From: an uncultured Lachnospiraceae bacterium
GTDB lineage: Bacteria; Bacillota; Clostridia; Lachnospirales; Lachnospiraceae
Assembly: GCA_910584205.1 (NCBI GenBank)
Contig: CAJUAA010000044.1
Span: forward strand, 1-31,414
Direction: 5' to 3'
Length of the DNA: 31,414 bases
In this document: positions 24,420 through 31,414 of the stretch, piece after piece
Position numbering within the stretch: the first letter of the stretch is position 1
Layout of the letters: every line of letters starts with the position of its first letter
The notes under the pieces: model-generated
Database searches by the model: none
Told to the model about the DNA's origin: nothing
Seen by the model: only the letters and a program-made list of their open reading frames with translations
Made by a program: the position numbers and the translations under genes

Positions 24420-24920
24420 CTACAGAGGACGCTTCATATATATGGACGTATCCATGGGACTGTCATTGTAACTTTCGATTTCGTAAAAACCGAAGCTTTT
24501 GTACATCTGTATGGCGCTCTGCAGAAAGGGGAGCGTGTCCAGCAGGATATACGCATATCCGATTTCTTTTGCATCCTTTAAGATCTGTTCCACCAGCCGG
24601 AATCCGATCTTTTTTCCGCGGAACGAAGGCCTGACGTACAGGCGCTTCATCTCACAGTTCCTGCTGTCAATCTTCCGCAGCCCGATACAGCCCGCAGGTT
24701 CGCCGCCGCAGTAAGCGAGATACAGCCTTCCGTCCGGCAGGCCGTATTTGGCTTCCAGATGGTTCAGCTCCTCGTCATAGTGCTGGATGTCAAGATATTG
24801 CTGAATGGAAGGGTCGCCTGCAGCCAGCATCTTGGTGTATTCTGAAAATAAAACTCTTACCGTATCAGGCCGGTTGAAGGCGGGAAGAATCTGTAGATCC
24901 ATCTCTTTTTTCTCGAACAT
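24420..24920 (-). CDS. GNAT-family N-acetyltransferase
   Basis: A 166-aa GNAT. The sequence shows MKRLYVRPSFRGKKIGFRLVEQIL (motif A), YILLDTLPFLQSAIQMYKSFGFYEIESY (motif B), and an N-terminal helix pair (SIQQYLDIQHYDEELNHLEAKYG). It resembles general small-molecule GNATs (RimI/PhnO-like). Substrate unknown. It is the last GC-rich gene before the AT-rich segment. Confidence 0.88.
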   Translation of the reverse strand: MFEKKEMDLQILPAFNRPDTVRVLFSEYTKMLAAGDPSIQQYLDIQHYDEELNHLEAKYGLPDGRLYLAYCGGEPAGCIGLRKIDSRNCEMKRLYVRPSFRGKKIGFRLVEQILKDAKEIGYAYILLDTLPFLQSAIQMYKSFGFYEIESYNDSPMDTSIYMKRPL

Positions 24921-25007
24921 GTGTTTGGAATTCCTTTCTGTGATTTCAAGTGAAGTTATTTGACCGGTAAAAGGGAAATCAGAGCGATTATCGTATGGTT
25001 TCTGGAA

Positions 25008-25421
25008 TCAGTCAATTGCTTTTATCCCCTGTTCTGATAATTTCCTGAGATTTTCCAGCATTTGATTCAATATTTCAGGAGAATGCCCTTCCCATTTGAT
25101 TACCTCAGCCACAATCTTCAGAGGGTATTCCGACCTGTACGATTTTGTTGGATTTCCTGGAAATTTTTTGTCTGTCACATTCGGGTCATCTTCAAAATCG
25201 CCTGTTGGCTCGACCACATAGAGCCGTTCCCTGCCTTCTCCCTCTGCCAGTTCCGCTCCCCAGATTGCCGCATCCAAAGTCCCCGCAAAGTAAACATATC
25301 TGGATTTTCGATCGTCATGATAATTCTTTTTCTTTCCGGTAACGATCAAATCGCCTGTTTTCAAATCTGCTCTTGTCCCATGGAAAAAAGAGCCCCGGCT
25401 GAATACTGTTTTTTCGTTCAT
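25008..25421 (-). CDS. arr: NAD+--rifamycin ADP-ribosyltransferase
   Basis: A 137-aa Arr protein that inactivates rifamycins by ADP-ribosylation. The catalytic residues match the known Arr triad at a constant offset of five: H14 (FFHGTRADL), Y44 (YVYFAGTLDAAIWGAELA), D79 (FEDDPNVTDKKFPGNP). AAGGAG lies 8 nt upstream. The length is normal and the gene looks intact. Directly upstream (25438-25519) is a remnant of a NADAR-type antitoxin gene. Arr-like enzymes occur in many environmental bacteria, and the natural role may differ from drug resistance. Confidence 0.92.
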   Translation of the reverse strand: MNEKTVFSRGSFFHGTRADLKTGDLIVTGKKKNYHDDRKSRYVYFAGTLDAAIWGAELAEGEGRERLYVVEPTGDFEDDPNVTDKKFPGNPTKSYRSEYPLKIVAEVIKWEGHSPEILNQMLENLRKLSEQGIKAID

Positions 25422-25437
25422 CTGTTTTTCTCCTTAA

Positions 25438-25519
25438 GGAATTTGTTAATCAGTGACATGTTTATTTGTGATATTGAATAAAATCCTCTTTCGTAAAAGT
25501 GGGCAGATACCTGTATTCG
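25438..25519 (-). pseudogene. C-terminal remnant of a NADAR (DarT1-associated type) gene
   Basis: About 82 bp closely resembles 29953-30033, the 3' end of the intact NADAR gene, including some sequence beyond its stop codon. Read on the minus strand it gives RYLPTFTKEDFIQYHK and then an early stop caused by a small indel. The upstream part is lost. Between it and 25646 there is only a short unidentified open frame (25528 to about 25665, minus) containing INVDDCLKTREGQITINTRG. Confidence 0.75.
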
Positions 25520-25646
25520 TGTTCCTGCTAACACTCAACGACAGGGTAAGACAGATTTTTAAATCCGCCCCTTGTATTTATGGTTATCTGTCCTTCCCTG
25601 GTTTTCAGGCAGTCATCTACATTGATTTCATTTGAGAGACATCCAT

Positions 25647-25919
25647 CTATTGGCTCCCTTCTAATTGAACTGTTAAGTATTTCTTAACAGTTGCCTCTGG
25701 CGTCAACTCTCCATCCTCATAGATGCGTTTGATGTGCTGAGATATAGCCGCCACCGAAACATCATAAAGCGTTGACATCATTTTTTGTGTCAGCCATATA
25801 TTTTCGTCTTCGTAGCGCACTTCATAACTACTTTCAGTATCTCCTGTGGCCGCCACAAAAGTAAGATATTCTGCAGCACTCGACCGTATTGTTATTTCTG
25901 TGCCTTTCTTTTTCGCCAT
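25647..25919 (-). pseudogene. Truncated RhuM-family protein
   Basis: A 90-aa frame matching the N-terminus of RhuM/virulence-RhuM proteins, with EVRYEDENIWLTQKMMSTLYDVSVAAISQHIKRIYEDGEL and ATVKKYLTVQLEGSQ, then stop. Full family members are about 330 aa, so over two thirds is missing. The winged-helix-like DNA-binding part remains, but the Fic-like or later domain is gone. The start has AAAGGAA upstream and overlaps the end of the lipoprotein relic. Confidence 0.7.
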
Positions 25920-26266
25920 ATGACACTTCCTTTCGCTTTTTCACCAGTTACTGAAACTGTATACGTTCCACTTTCATTAATTTCAACATCGAATTCATCA
26001 GAAAAGGAAACATCTACACCTTCATAGACAGGCGCATTATCGTCCTTCTGAATTTTAAATGATAAGCAACCACCCTCAACAATAATTTCTGTATGGATAG
26101 TATCTCCTTTTTCGACAATTAGATTTTGAGAGCGGTTTTATTAAATACCTTGTAGTTCATCACAAACTCATTACCATTTCCTGTTCGGCTACCGTCAAAA
26201 TCTGCTCCACACGCTGTTAATGATAAAATCAATAAAAGAACACAAAATACACAAATGTTTTTTCAT
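25892..26266 (-). pseudogene. Frameshifted lipoprotein gene
   Basis: From ATG 26266 (MKKHLC) the frame is interrupted. The next frame gives a lipoprotein signal peptide core and lipobox (LLLILSLTACGADFDGSRTG). After NKTALKI a second shift leads to NLIVEKGDTIHTEIIVEGG...VYEGVDVSFSDEFDVEI, ending at TAA 25892. Combined, this is a small secreted lipoprotein of about 120 aa with at least two frameshifts. No family recognised. Confidence 0.65.
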
Positions 26267-26406
26267 AATCTTACCCCTCTCAAATACCGATTTGTTGTAA
26301 AGTCCACCTTCTTGAACCAGCGTTCAAGAAGTATCCTTCGCTTTGCTCGGTCAATTCCGATTTTATGCTTTGCAGCTTCTTGATAAACAGGAATTTCACA
26401 TTGCTC

Positions 26407-26575
26407 TTACTTTTTCAGAAAATCGCTGAATTCTTTCAATTCCTTTTTTGTATCTTCAGAAAGTCTGTTATATTCTGTCTGTCTCAATTAGTTCCTCGGA
26501 AGATTCAATACCAACAGATATCAGCTTTTTTTCCATTTCTCTACCAATATTCATCATTGATGTTAATTCTGACAT
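26407..26575 (-). pseudogene. Remnant of a TfoX C-terminal-domain protein
   Basis: The frame from ATG 26575 reads ELTSMMNIGREMEKKLISVGIESSEELIE, typical of the helix-hairpin-helix TfoX_C domain, then stops. In another frame YNRLSEDTKKELKEFSDFLKK follows to TAA at 26407, the expected C-terminus. About 45 internal residues are missing. A stand-alone TfoX_C protein that is no longer functional. The 26267-26406 stretch has no convincing gene. Confidence 0.6.
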
Positions 26576-26859
26576 GTTGATCCCCAACTCTCTGTGATTT
26601 ACTTGTCTTTCCAGATTCTGATTGTTCCTGCTGTACGATTCCTGACAGACTGAAATTTAAAATGCAATATCTTTTTAAGAAAATTCATCTTTGAATATCC
26701 TGCAGATTTCATCTTCTGGAATATCCGGCCCGTTGAAATCTGCAGGGAATATTTTCTTTCTTTTATCAATATGGTGAACAATGTGTTTTCTAATATAAAA
26801 CGGTATTCAGTGCCTTACAAGATTCAACATCATAAGTATCGCAGCAGAGATGGAGTTTC
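26576..26859. other. AT-rich stretch without a convincing gene
   Basis: A minus-strand frame (26599-26781) of 60 codons has no ribosome binding site and skewed Lys/Ile content. An overlapping frame contains FPADFNGPDIPEDEICRIF, which looks like the tail of a lost gene. I see no RNA gene or repeat. Confidence 0.4.
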
Positions 26860-27369
26860 TCATACGTTCTTCCGTGTGAAGCAGGCGCAGACGATGGATA
26901 CAATCAGGACAGGCGGCGCGGTTCTGACGAACAGCCACTCGAATGCGTGGAACGCGGCTCCGGCCACTGCGGTTTCAGGCTGACTGTAATCCCAGCCCAG
27001 GTACGGACTGTTCCACACTGTCAGGACTGCAAAAGCAGCCACGATAACCACACACAAGGAGATAAAAAGCCAGTGGATTATGTTCTGTCTCATGGCTTTA
27101 CCACGCGCAAGCTGCAGGTTTATGACCTCAAGCTTTTCGGAGATTACGCGCAGGTCGTCAGCCTTCGTTTCGGCAACGGTTTCTCCAAGCAGTGTGCTTA
27201 CAGGTGTCTCAAATACCTCTGATATGGAAACCAGCAGATCGGCATCTGGAACCGACAGTCCCGTTTCCCATTTGGAGATCGTTTGTCTCACCACATTCAG
27301 CTTGACAGCAAGTTCTTCCTGCGACAGTCCTTTTGATTTTCTGATTGCTTTGATGTTTTCGTTTAACAT
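26860..27369 (-). CDS. Xre-family transcriptional regulator with C-terminal membrane segments
   Basis: A 169-aa protein. The N-terminal HTH_3 domain (residues 1-65) has IKAIRKSKGLSQEELAVKLNVVRQTISKWETGLSVPD. A linker helix follows, then two hydrophobic helices (IIHWLFISLCVVIVAAFAVL and APPVLIVSIVCACF). AAAGGAGG precedes ATG 27369; the upstream in-frame codons lack a site. This is a membrane-tethered Xre regulator of a type common in Firmicutes. Target unknown; it probably regulates itself or neighbouring membrane genes. Confidence 0.85.
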   Translation of the reverse strand: MLNENIKAIRKSKGLSQEELAVKLNVVRQTISKWETGLSVPDADLLVSISEVFETPVSTLLGETVAETKADDLRVISEKLEVINLQLARGKAMRQNIIHWLFISLCVVIVAAFAVLTVWNSPYLGWDYSQPETAVAGAAFHAFEWLFVRTAPPVLIVSIVCACFTRKNV

Positions 27370-27504
27370 TAGGGATAACCTCCTTTTCCTTTTGACGCCA
27401 TTATACGGAGGAATCCCCGTTGCGGCAAGCAACGCAAATGAACATGTCCGGAAAAGTGTTCCGCCTGTATAAATCCGGAAGCTGTTACTTTTTCTTAAGA
27501 AGTT

Positions 27505-28119
27505 TCAATTATACAATATTTCTGTGGGAACATTCCATATTATAGGATTTTCCCTGACAAAACATAGATATTTCCATGATAATGTTTCCCCAAAGTCTGT
27601 AGGAATCTCTATTTTTTCATGTAAATCTGTTTCTGATACATTCGCCCAACGTAACAGGGCAAACAGCCCCATTCCCCCAAATAGACACAGGGTATTTTTA
27701 AGTCCTGCCACAGCGGCAAACCCCGCAAATAGAAAGAGAACAATTCCGCCGACAATGAGTCCTGCCTGAACTGACTCCTTTCTCTCTTTGAGTAGTCTGC
27801 TTTTGTTCAATACCAGAACGGTTACAATAATCGCCAGAATTGTCCCGCTGATAACAAGAAATAATACGCCCAATCGGGTCCTGATATTCTACAACTGGAG
27901 TAAACATGCGCTTCTGGCCGATATAGGAATCTTTCCTGTATCCGATTACTTTTCCTTCTGCCGCCGCACTGCAGTTTTTTTCTGCATATGTGCAGAACAG
28001 CAAAGTCCTGCGCCGATGGCGCCGAACCCAAGGGTGAACAGCGCCAGAAACAGAACCAGTAAGACTCCTTTGGCAGATCTTTTATCGGACTGCCCGGAAA
28101 CAGCTGCTGTTTGATCCAT
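27505..28119 (-). pseudogene. Frameshifted DUF3592-like membrane protein
   Basis: Three frames together make one protein. MDQTAAVSGQSDK... starts at 28119 with a membrane helix and stops after a run of seven A. The frame of AEGKVIGYRKDSYIGQKRMF (a DUF3592-like beta segment, TPVVEYQDP) continues. Near 27875 the frame shifts again into VISGTILAIIVTVLVLNKSRLL with more membrane helices, ending at 27505. At least two frameshifts, so inactive. Confidence 0.7.
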
Positions 28120-28167
28120 TTATTCTTTTATTCCGTTCCTTTTTATGTCGGTGATGGCAAGATGCTT

Positions 28168-28803
28168 TCACATTTTTATTTCTGCGTTCTGCTGTATTTC
28201 ATCAGGCGCCTGTCCATCATGGGCAGGCCATCTGCATTCTGTCATTTCCATATGGCTGAATGTGGCTTTGAAAGAGGAATCCTCCGGACTGCAGGCATAT
28301 ATTCCAAATCTAACTCTGTCAGTTACATTCCACATATGGCATATTCTCATTTGCCGGAAGATCCTGCCGTCTTCGGAACATTCTATGCGGAAATCGTTTT
28401 CCCTGCGGCTTAACCTGTACCACATGGACTTTATGGAGGCATCAATTTCTGTTGTTGCCCAGTCGGAATAGCCGTTGTTTGTAACGACGCTCCCCAAATG
28501 CTGGAACACGTCGTTTTCATATTCGACGGAACCCTTTAACCAGTTTTCACTGTTCATGTATAAAACAATCCCGCACTGGTCAAAACGGTGGTGGCTCTGT
28601 GCAAATTCTGTTTTCACAACAAAGGAAAAATACTGCTTCTCCGTTTCCATTTGCAGCAAGGGCGCATTGTCATTTCTGAAATGATAGTATGTACGCTGCC
28701 ATAAATCTGTGTGCGGCTTTGTTTCTATTTCAATTTTTTCAGGTGTAATCAGATACGATCCAGGCTCTCGCGTCCATTGTAATTGTTTCACATCAAATTT
28801 CAT
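28168..28803 (-). CDS. DUF1349 family protein (concanavalin A-like fold)
   Basis: A 211-aa protein with the DUF1349 pattern: KPHTDLWQRTYYHFRNDNAP, FDQCGIVLYMNSENWLKGSVEYE, GSVVTNNGYSDWATTEI, WYRLSRRENDFRIECSEDG, FGIYACSPEDSSFKATFSH. The family has a jelly-roll fold like eukaryotic 'regulation of enolase 1' proteins, with an unknown, possibly carbohydrate-related role. GGAGG lies 7 nt upstream. No signal peptide, so probably cytoplasmic. Confidence 0.88.
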   Translation of the reverse strand: MKFDVKQLQWTREPGSYLITPEKIEIETKPHTDLWQRTYYHFRNDNAPLLQMETEKQYFSFVVKTEFAQSHHRFDQCGIVLYMNSENWLKGSVEYENDVFQHLGSVVTNNGYSDWATTEIDASIKSMWYRLSRRENDFRIECSEDGRIFRQMRICHMWNVTDRVRFGIYACSPEDSSFKATFSHMEMTECRWPAHDGQAPDEIQQNAEIKM

Positions 28804-28826
28804 TTCCAGTCCTCCAGTATGTTTTC

Positions 28827-29513
28827 TTACTTTATAAACGAATTTTCTGTTCCTAAATTATAAGGGCAAATATCTCTGCATTTGTGGCAATTTATTACCC
28901 AGCTTTGTATTGTTTTATCATTGCCAAAAGCATAATCCCAACATGTCTGTTGTTCCAGCTCTAAATGCTCTAACGCATTTACCGGGCATATGTTTACGCA
29001 GGTGTTATAGTTATTACAAATATTATCTTTTAACGCGTCACATTCGAATTCCTGTTCGCACAAAACTGCTCCCAACCAAACCATACTTCCAAACTCTGGT
29101 GTGATAAGCAAAGAATGTCTGCCTATCGTACCTAATCCCGCTGCCTGTGCCGCATGCTTTTGAGAAATAATAGAACGCCATCTTTTAGTGTTTTCGTCCC
29201 ATTGGCTTTCATTTGTTGGAATTGGTACACAAACGATTTGATGTTTTTCCATTTCAATACAAAACTCAAGAGCAATTGCATCCATTTTTTGCGTAATAGA
29301 ATTTCTTACTCTCGTATAAGGTACAGGAGAATTACAACTTAAGGTTCCTGTCGGAAATCTACATCCAAAAGAAATAACCGATCTGCAGGTTGGCAAAACA
29401 TCTGTAGGATGATACCCTTCAGGAGCGTCAATAAACCTGTCTATACCTGCTGTTCCACATAAATCAGCTCCTAATCCCAAGAGAATTTCTTTGACCTGTT
29501 TATTATCCATCAT
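28827..29513 (-). CDS. Epoxyqueuosine reductase (QueG)-like Fe-S protein, short form
   Basis: A 228-aa relative of QueG. It has an N-terminal corrinoid-reductase-like part (LGADLCGTAGIDRFIDAPEGYHP, CRSVISFGCRFP), GLGTIGRHSLLITPEFGSMVWLGAVL, and ferredoxin-like cysteines in CNNYNTCVNICPVNAL and CHKCRDICPYNLG. QueG itself is over 300 aa, so this is a short clostridial variant and a role in queuosine is not assured. The start has no clear binding site; ATG at 29513 or 29510 is possible. Confidence 0.8.
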   Translation of the reverse strand: MMDNKQVKEILLGLGADLCGTAGIDRFIDAPEGYHPTDVLPTCRSVISFGCRFPTGTLSCNSPVPYTRVRNSITQKMDAIALEFCIEMEKHQIVCVPIPTNESQWDENTKRWRSIISQKHAAQAAGLGTIGRHSLLITPEFGSMVWLGAVLCEQEFECDALKDNICNNYNTCVNICPVNALEHLELEQQTCWDYAFGNDKTIQSWVINCHKCRDICPYNLGTENSFIK

Positions 29514-29549
29514 AATATATTCTTTCGTTATATCAATCCCGATTTTCCT

Positions 29550-29912
29550 TCAATATTCATCCCATTCAGTCCGGCTGAATATATCCGAAATTAATGTTTT
29601 GTCTTCGCATGCTTTCTTAAAAAGAAGGATAAAGTCTGCCAATGCTTCTTTATCTTCGGAATTGGCACAGAACATATCTGCTTCTGGGTCAAAAGTGATT
29701 TTTTCCTGCAGTTTTGGACACTTTTCGTTCAAAAACGCATGGGCCAGACTGGCCCAGTCATAACCATTGCCTATAAAACCTTCGTCTGCACGAGCGGCAA
29801 AAATTTCCTGAAGATATTCGTCACCTGCAGTTAAACAGACAGATGCGCCGGTGCTTAGTTTCACCCAATAGAAGGGTTCGATTTCTTTTTCAAACTGTTT
29901 TGTGATGTTCAA
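29550..29912 (-). CDS. Imm51-family immunity protein
   Basis: A 120-aa protein with the Imm51 pattern: FYWVKLSTGASVCLTAGDEYLQEIF, RADEGFIGNGYDWASLAHAFL, ITFDPEADMFCANSEDKEAL. The start codon is TTG (29912), supported by GGGAGGAG 9 nt upstream; no ATG fits. Imm51 proteins neutralise polymorphic toxins; no cognate toxin is in the window. It lies 48 bp downstream of the NADAR gene on the same strand. Confidence 0.88.
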   Translation of the reverse strand: MNITKQFEKEIEPFYWVKLSTGASVCLTAGDEYLQEIFAARADEGFIGNGYDWASLAHAFLNEKCPKLQEKITFDPEADMFCANSEDKEALADFILLFKKACEDKTLISDIFSRTEWDEY

Positions 29913-29960
29913 TTGTTCTCTCCTCCCAAATCCAGAATGTTCCCGCTCAAATGGAATTTG

Positions 29961-30599
29961 TCAATAAGTGACATGCTCTTTGTGATATTGAATAAAATCC
30001 TTTTTCGTAAAAGCCGGCAGATACCCGTATTCATCTACCATTAACTGAAGGATCGCAGCGGTTCTCGCCTGGGTGTTGATGCTTTTGGCGGGATTAAATT
30101 CAATATCCGTGAAATAATTATAGCTTAAAACTGCATGGATTTCATCTGACGTAAATGATTGTTTCACAGCGGTAATATAGATGAAATCATAGAATGCCGT
30201 TTGCGGAATCAAAGGAAAATCTTCATTTTGGTAACGAAACGCGACCAGATCTCCGGATGTATGCAGTCTCTCATCACGTTTGGCTTCTTTCGGTGACAGG
30301 TCAAGCAGATCAGGATAAGGTCCGCCGCGTTCAAAAACTTTAGCGCTCTGAAACACATTCTCCAGAGTATGATCATTGATCCTGAGATGAAACGCACTTA
30401 ATTGAACGCCTATCATTTCTGTGCTCTTTGTGCTGATTTCCAGCGGCCGGGCGTTTTCATCTGCTGCGGTAATCGCATGGTGCAGGCTTTTTATGGATTT
30501 TTGCTTTTGAGATACTGCAAAACCGGAATGCCATTCAAACGAATATATTTCACTGACAACTTTTCCTTGACGAATAAAAAATGCAGGTCGTTTTGCCAT
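29961..30599 (-). CDS. DarT1-associated NADAR-type protein (formerly DUF6977)
   Basis: A 212-aa protein with the conserved features of this group: MAKRPAFFI, FEWHSGFAVSQKQKSIKSLH, PLEISTKSTEMIGVQLSAF, ERGGPYPDLLDLSPKEAKRD, FYDFIYITAV, YFTDIEFNPAKSINTQAR. NADAR domains remove ADP-ribose; DarT1-linked members act as antitoxins that reverse guanine ADP-ribosylation of DNA. CAGGAGG lies 5 nt before ATG. No DarT gene is visible on either side in this window, so this is an orphan copy. A 3' fragment of a second copy lies at 25438-25519. Confidence 0.82.
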   Translation of the reverse strand: MAKRPAFFIRQGKVVSEIYSFEWHSGFAVSQKQKSIKSLHHAITAADENARPLEISTKSTEMIGVQLSAFHLRINDHTLENVFQSAKVFERGGPYPDLLDLSPKEAKRDERLHTSGDLVAFRYQNEDFPLIPQTAFYDFIYITAVKQSFTSDEIHAVLSYNYFTDIEFNPAKSINTQARTAAILQLMVDEYGYLPAFTKKDFIQYHKEHVTY

Positions 30600-30624
30600 T
30601 TGTGCCTCCTGTATAAGCTGTAAA

Positions 30625-30909
30625 TTATGCTTCTAATGAATCGATCAATTCCTGTATTTCAAGTACAGCATCTTCCACCCGCAGTTCCGCTTCTTCACTC
30701 CAGAATCGACTTCCGCCAGACAACTCGTCAATTAAGTTGAAGATGGACACCGCGTCAGCAACGGGTATAAAACCAGTTGATTTCCATTCGGATAAGTGAT
30801 TACCAAGATAATCTGTAATAGCTGCATAAATTTTTTCATTGAAAGAATTATGGCAGCGCAGTTCTGCCAATAATCCATTTTCTCCTACAATCATATCGGA
30901 TAAATTCAT
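30625..30909 (-). CDS. Hypothetical 94-aa acidic protein, possible immunity protein
   Basis: It starts MNLSDMIVGENGLLAELRCH; later residues include FNLIDELSGGSRFWSEEAELRVEDAV and an acidic tail. GAGGT fits the ATG at 30909; an ATG two codons earlier is too close to it. Small, acidic and mostly helical, it is similar in size and composition to immunity proteins, and its neighbours are Imm51, NADAR and a SUKH-like gene. I do not recognise the family. Confidence 0.6.
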   Translation of the reverse strand: MNLSDMIVGENGLLAELRCHNSFNEKIYAAITDYLGNHLSEWKSTGFIPVADAVSIFNLIDELSGGSRFWSEEAELRVEDAVLEIQELIDSLEA

Positions 30910-30973
30910 TTTCATACACCTCTGGGATTTTGATGTTCTGTACTGCTCAAATTCCTGATAAACTGGAAGGTGT

Positions 30974-31414
30974 CTATTCTTCCTCGTTTGGCTTGAATAC
31001 TTTCAAATAGGCGGGACGGCCCTCCGCTTCCTCGCCATAGACATACAGTGTATTGGTCTCGGTATCAAGACAGGTGTGGCAGAAGCGCCCGCCGGGGAAT
31101 GGATATGGCTCACGCAGCCGCTGGAAGTCTACGCCGCCCTCGGACAGGACCTTTTGTATTTCGACAGGGTCCTCGATCTCGTCCGGCTGGGCCTTTGGCT
31201 CCAGATTTAGAAGCATGATGTCCAGGAGGAAGGACTGGACGGAATTGGAAAATGGAGCCCAGCTGTATATATCGTCCTGGTCGTTGTAGTATACCGCCGG
31301 GTTGGGCTGGGTCAAATCCTCCGCTTTGATGCCCGCGTACCAGCAGCCCTGATTTTCGCACCAGAACAGCAGATAGTTGCCCGTGACCTCGCCCCACCGC
31401 TCCCGGGGCAGGGC
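30974..31414 (-). CDS. C-terminal part of a SUKH (SMI1/KNR4)-like protein
   Basis: An open frame of 146 codons from the window edge to the stop at 30974, without its start. Visible blocks are WGEVTGNYLLFWCENQGCWYAG, YYNDQDDIYSWAPFSNSVQ, then a helical stretch and CHTCLDTETNTLYVYGEE. FWCENQGCWYAGI resembles SMI1/KNR4 family immunity-like proteins, but I hold this loosely. The frame is GC-rich again, unlike the AT-rich genes before it. Confidence 0.55.
   Translation of the reverse strand, partial: ALPRERWGEVTGNYLLFWCENQGCWYAGIKAEDLTQPNPAVYYNDQDDIYSWAPFSNSVQSFLLDIMLLNLEPKAQPDEIEDPVEIQKVLSEGGVDFQRLREPYPFPGGRFCHTCLDTETNTLYVYGEEAEGRPAYLKVFKPNEEE

Noticed and set aside
22928..24634. 568-codon plus-strand frame opposite the glycosyltransferase
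   Set aside because: Gln/Lys/Gly-rich nonsense composition; the opposite strand shows membrane helices, the DE motif and a good ribosome binding site.
26599..26781. 60-codon minus-strand frame as a gene
   Set aside because: No ribosome binding site, biased composition, and it overlaps another frame that looks like the tail of a lost gene.

Overview
The window reads as chromosomal DNA of a Gram-positive anaerobe of the Clostridia, most probably a Lachnospiraceae-type gut organism. The reasons are an operon for a CO-dehydrogenase-like enzyme, a single-chain purL of the clostridial type, paired DUF1540 domains, a decayed PD-(D/E)XK (Rpn-type) transposase, an ECF riboflavin transporter under an FMN riboswitch, and strong AGGAGG ribosome binding sites throughout. 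I do not assign a genus or species.

Layout. 1-54: 5' part of a tRNA-Gly(GCC) on the minus strand with a consensus promoter, divergent from the next operon. 248-4311: four-gene plus-strand operon (CooS-like Ni/Fe-S enzyme, CooF-like polyferredoxin, FAD/NAD(P)H oxidoreductase, hemerythrin) closed by a strong terminator. 4537-8376: large secreted, membrane-anchored surface protein with a 36-bp tandem repeat. 8674-12417: purL, followed by a decayed Rpn-type transposase. 13146-15100 (minus): YolD-like protein and Y-family polymerase; 15291-18019 (plus): recQ and a short acetyltransferase. The shared dinB/recQ intergenic region holds a LexA-like site. 18114-20093: DUF1540 protein, a 59-aa Cys-rich protein, rtcB and a 26-codon leader ORF. 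20299-22779: a 64-aa protein, nnrE, an FMN riboswitch, ribU and an FMN-type split-barrel protein. 22862-24920 (minus): membrane glycosyltransferase and an acetyltransferase.

From about 24.95 kb to 30.95 kb the base composition becomes clearly more AT-rich. All recognisable genes there lie on the minus strand and many are broken. This accessory segment holds rifamycin ADP-ribosyltransferase (arr), a remnant of a NADAR-type antitoxin, truncated RhuM, a frameshifted lipoprotein, a TfoX-C relic, an Xre regulator, a frameshifted DUF3592-like membrane protein, a DUF1349 protein, a QueG-like Fe-S protein, an Imm51 protein, an intact NADAR (DarT1-associated type) protein and a 94-aa protein. A GC-rich, probably SUKH/SMI1-KNR4-type gene then runs off the window end. 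It looks like a reservoir of orphan immunity/antitoxin genes without their toxins.

The most interesting element is the first operon. The CooS homologue keeps every cysteine/histidine expected to bind clusters B, C and D, but by manual alignment it has lost the conserved catalytic histidine, the first relay histidine, and the Lys and Ile of canonical CO dehydrogenases. With its own polyferredoxin, a flavin reductase and a hemerythrin, it may be an NAD(P)H-linked redox enzyme with a chemistry other than ordinary CO oxidation.
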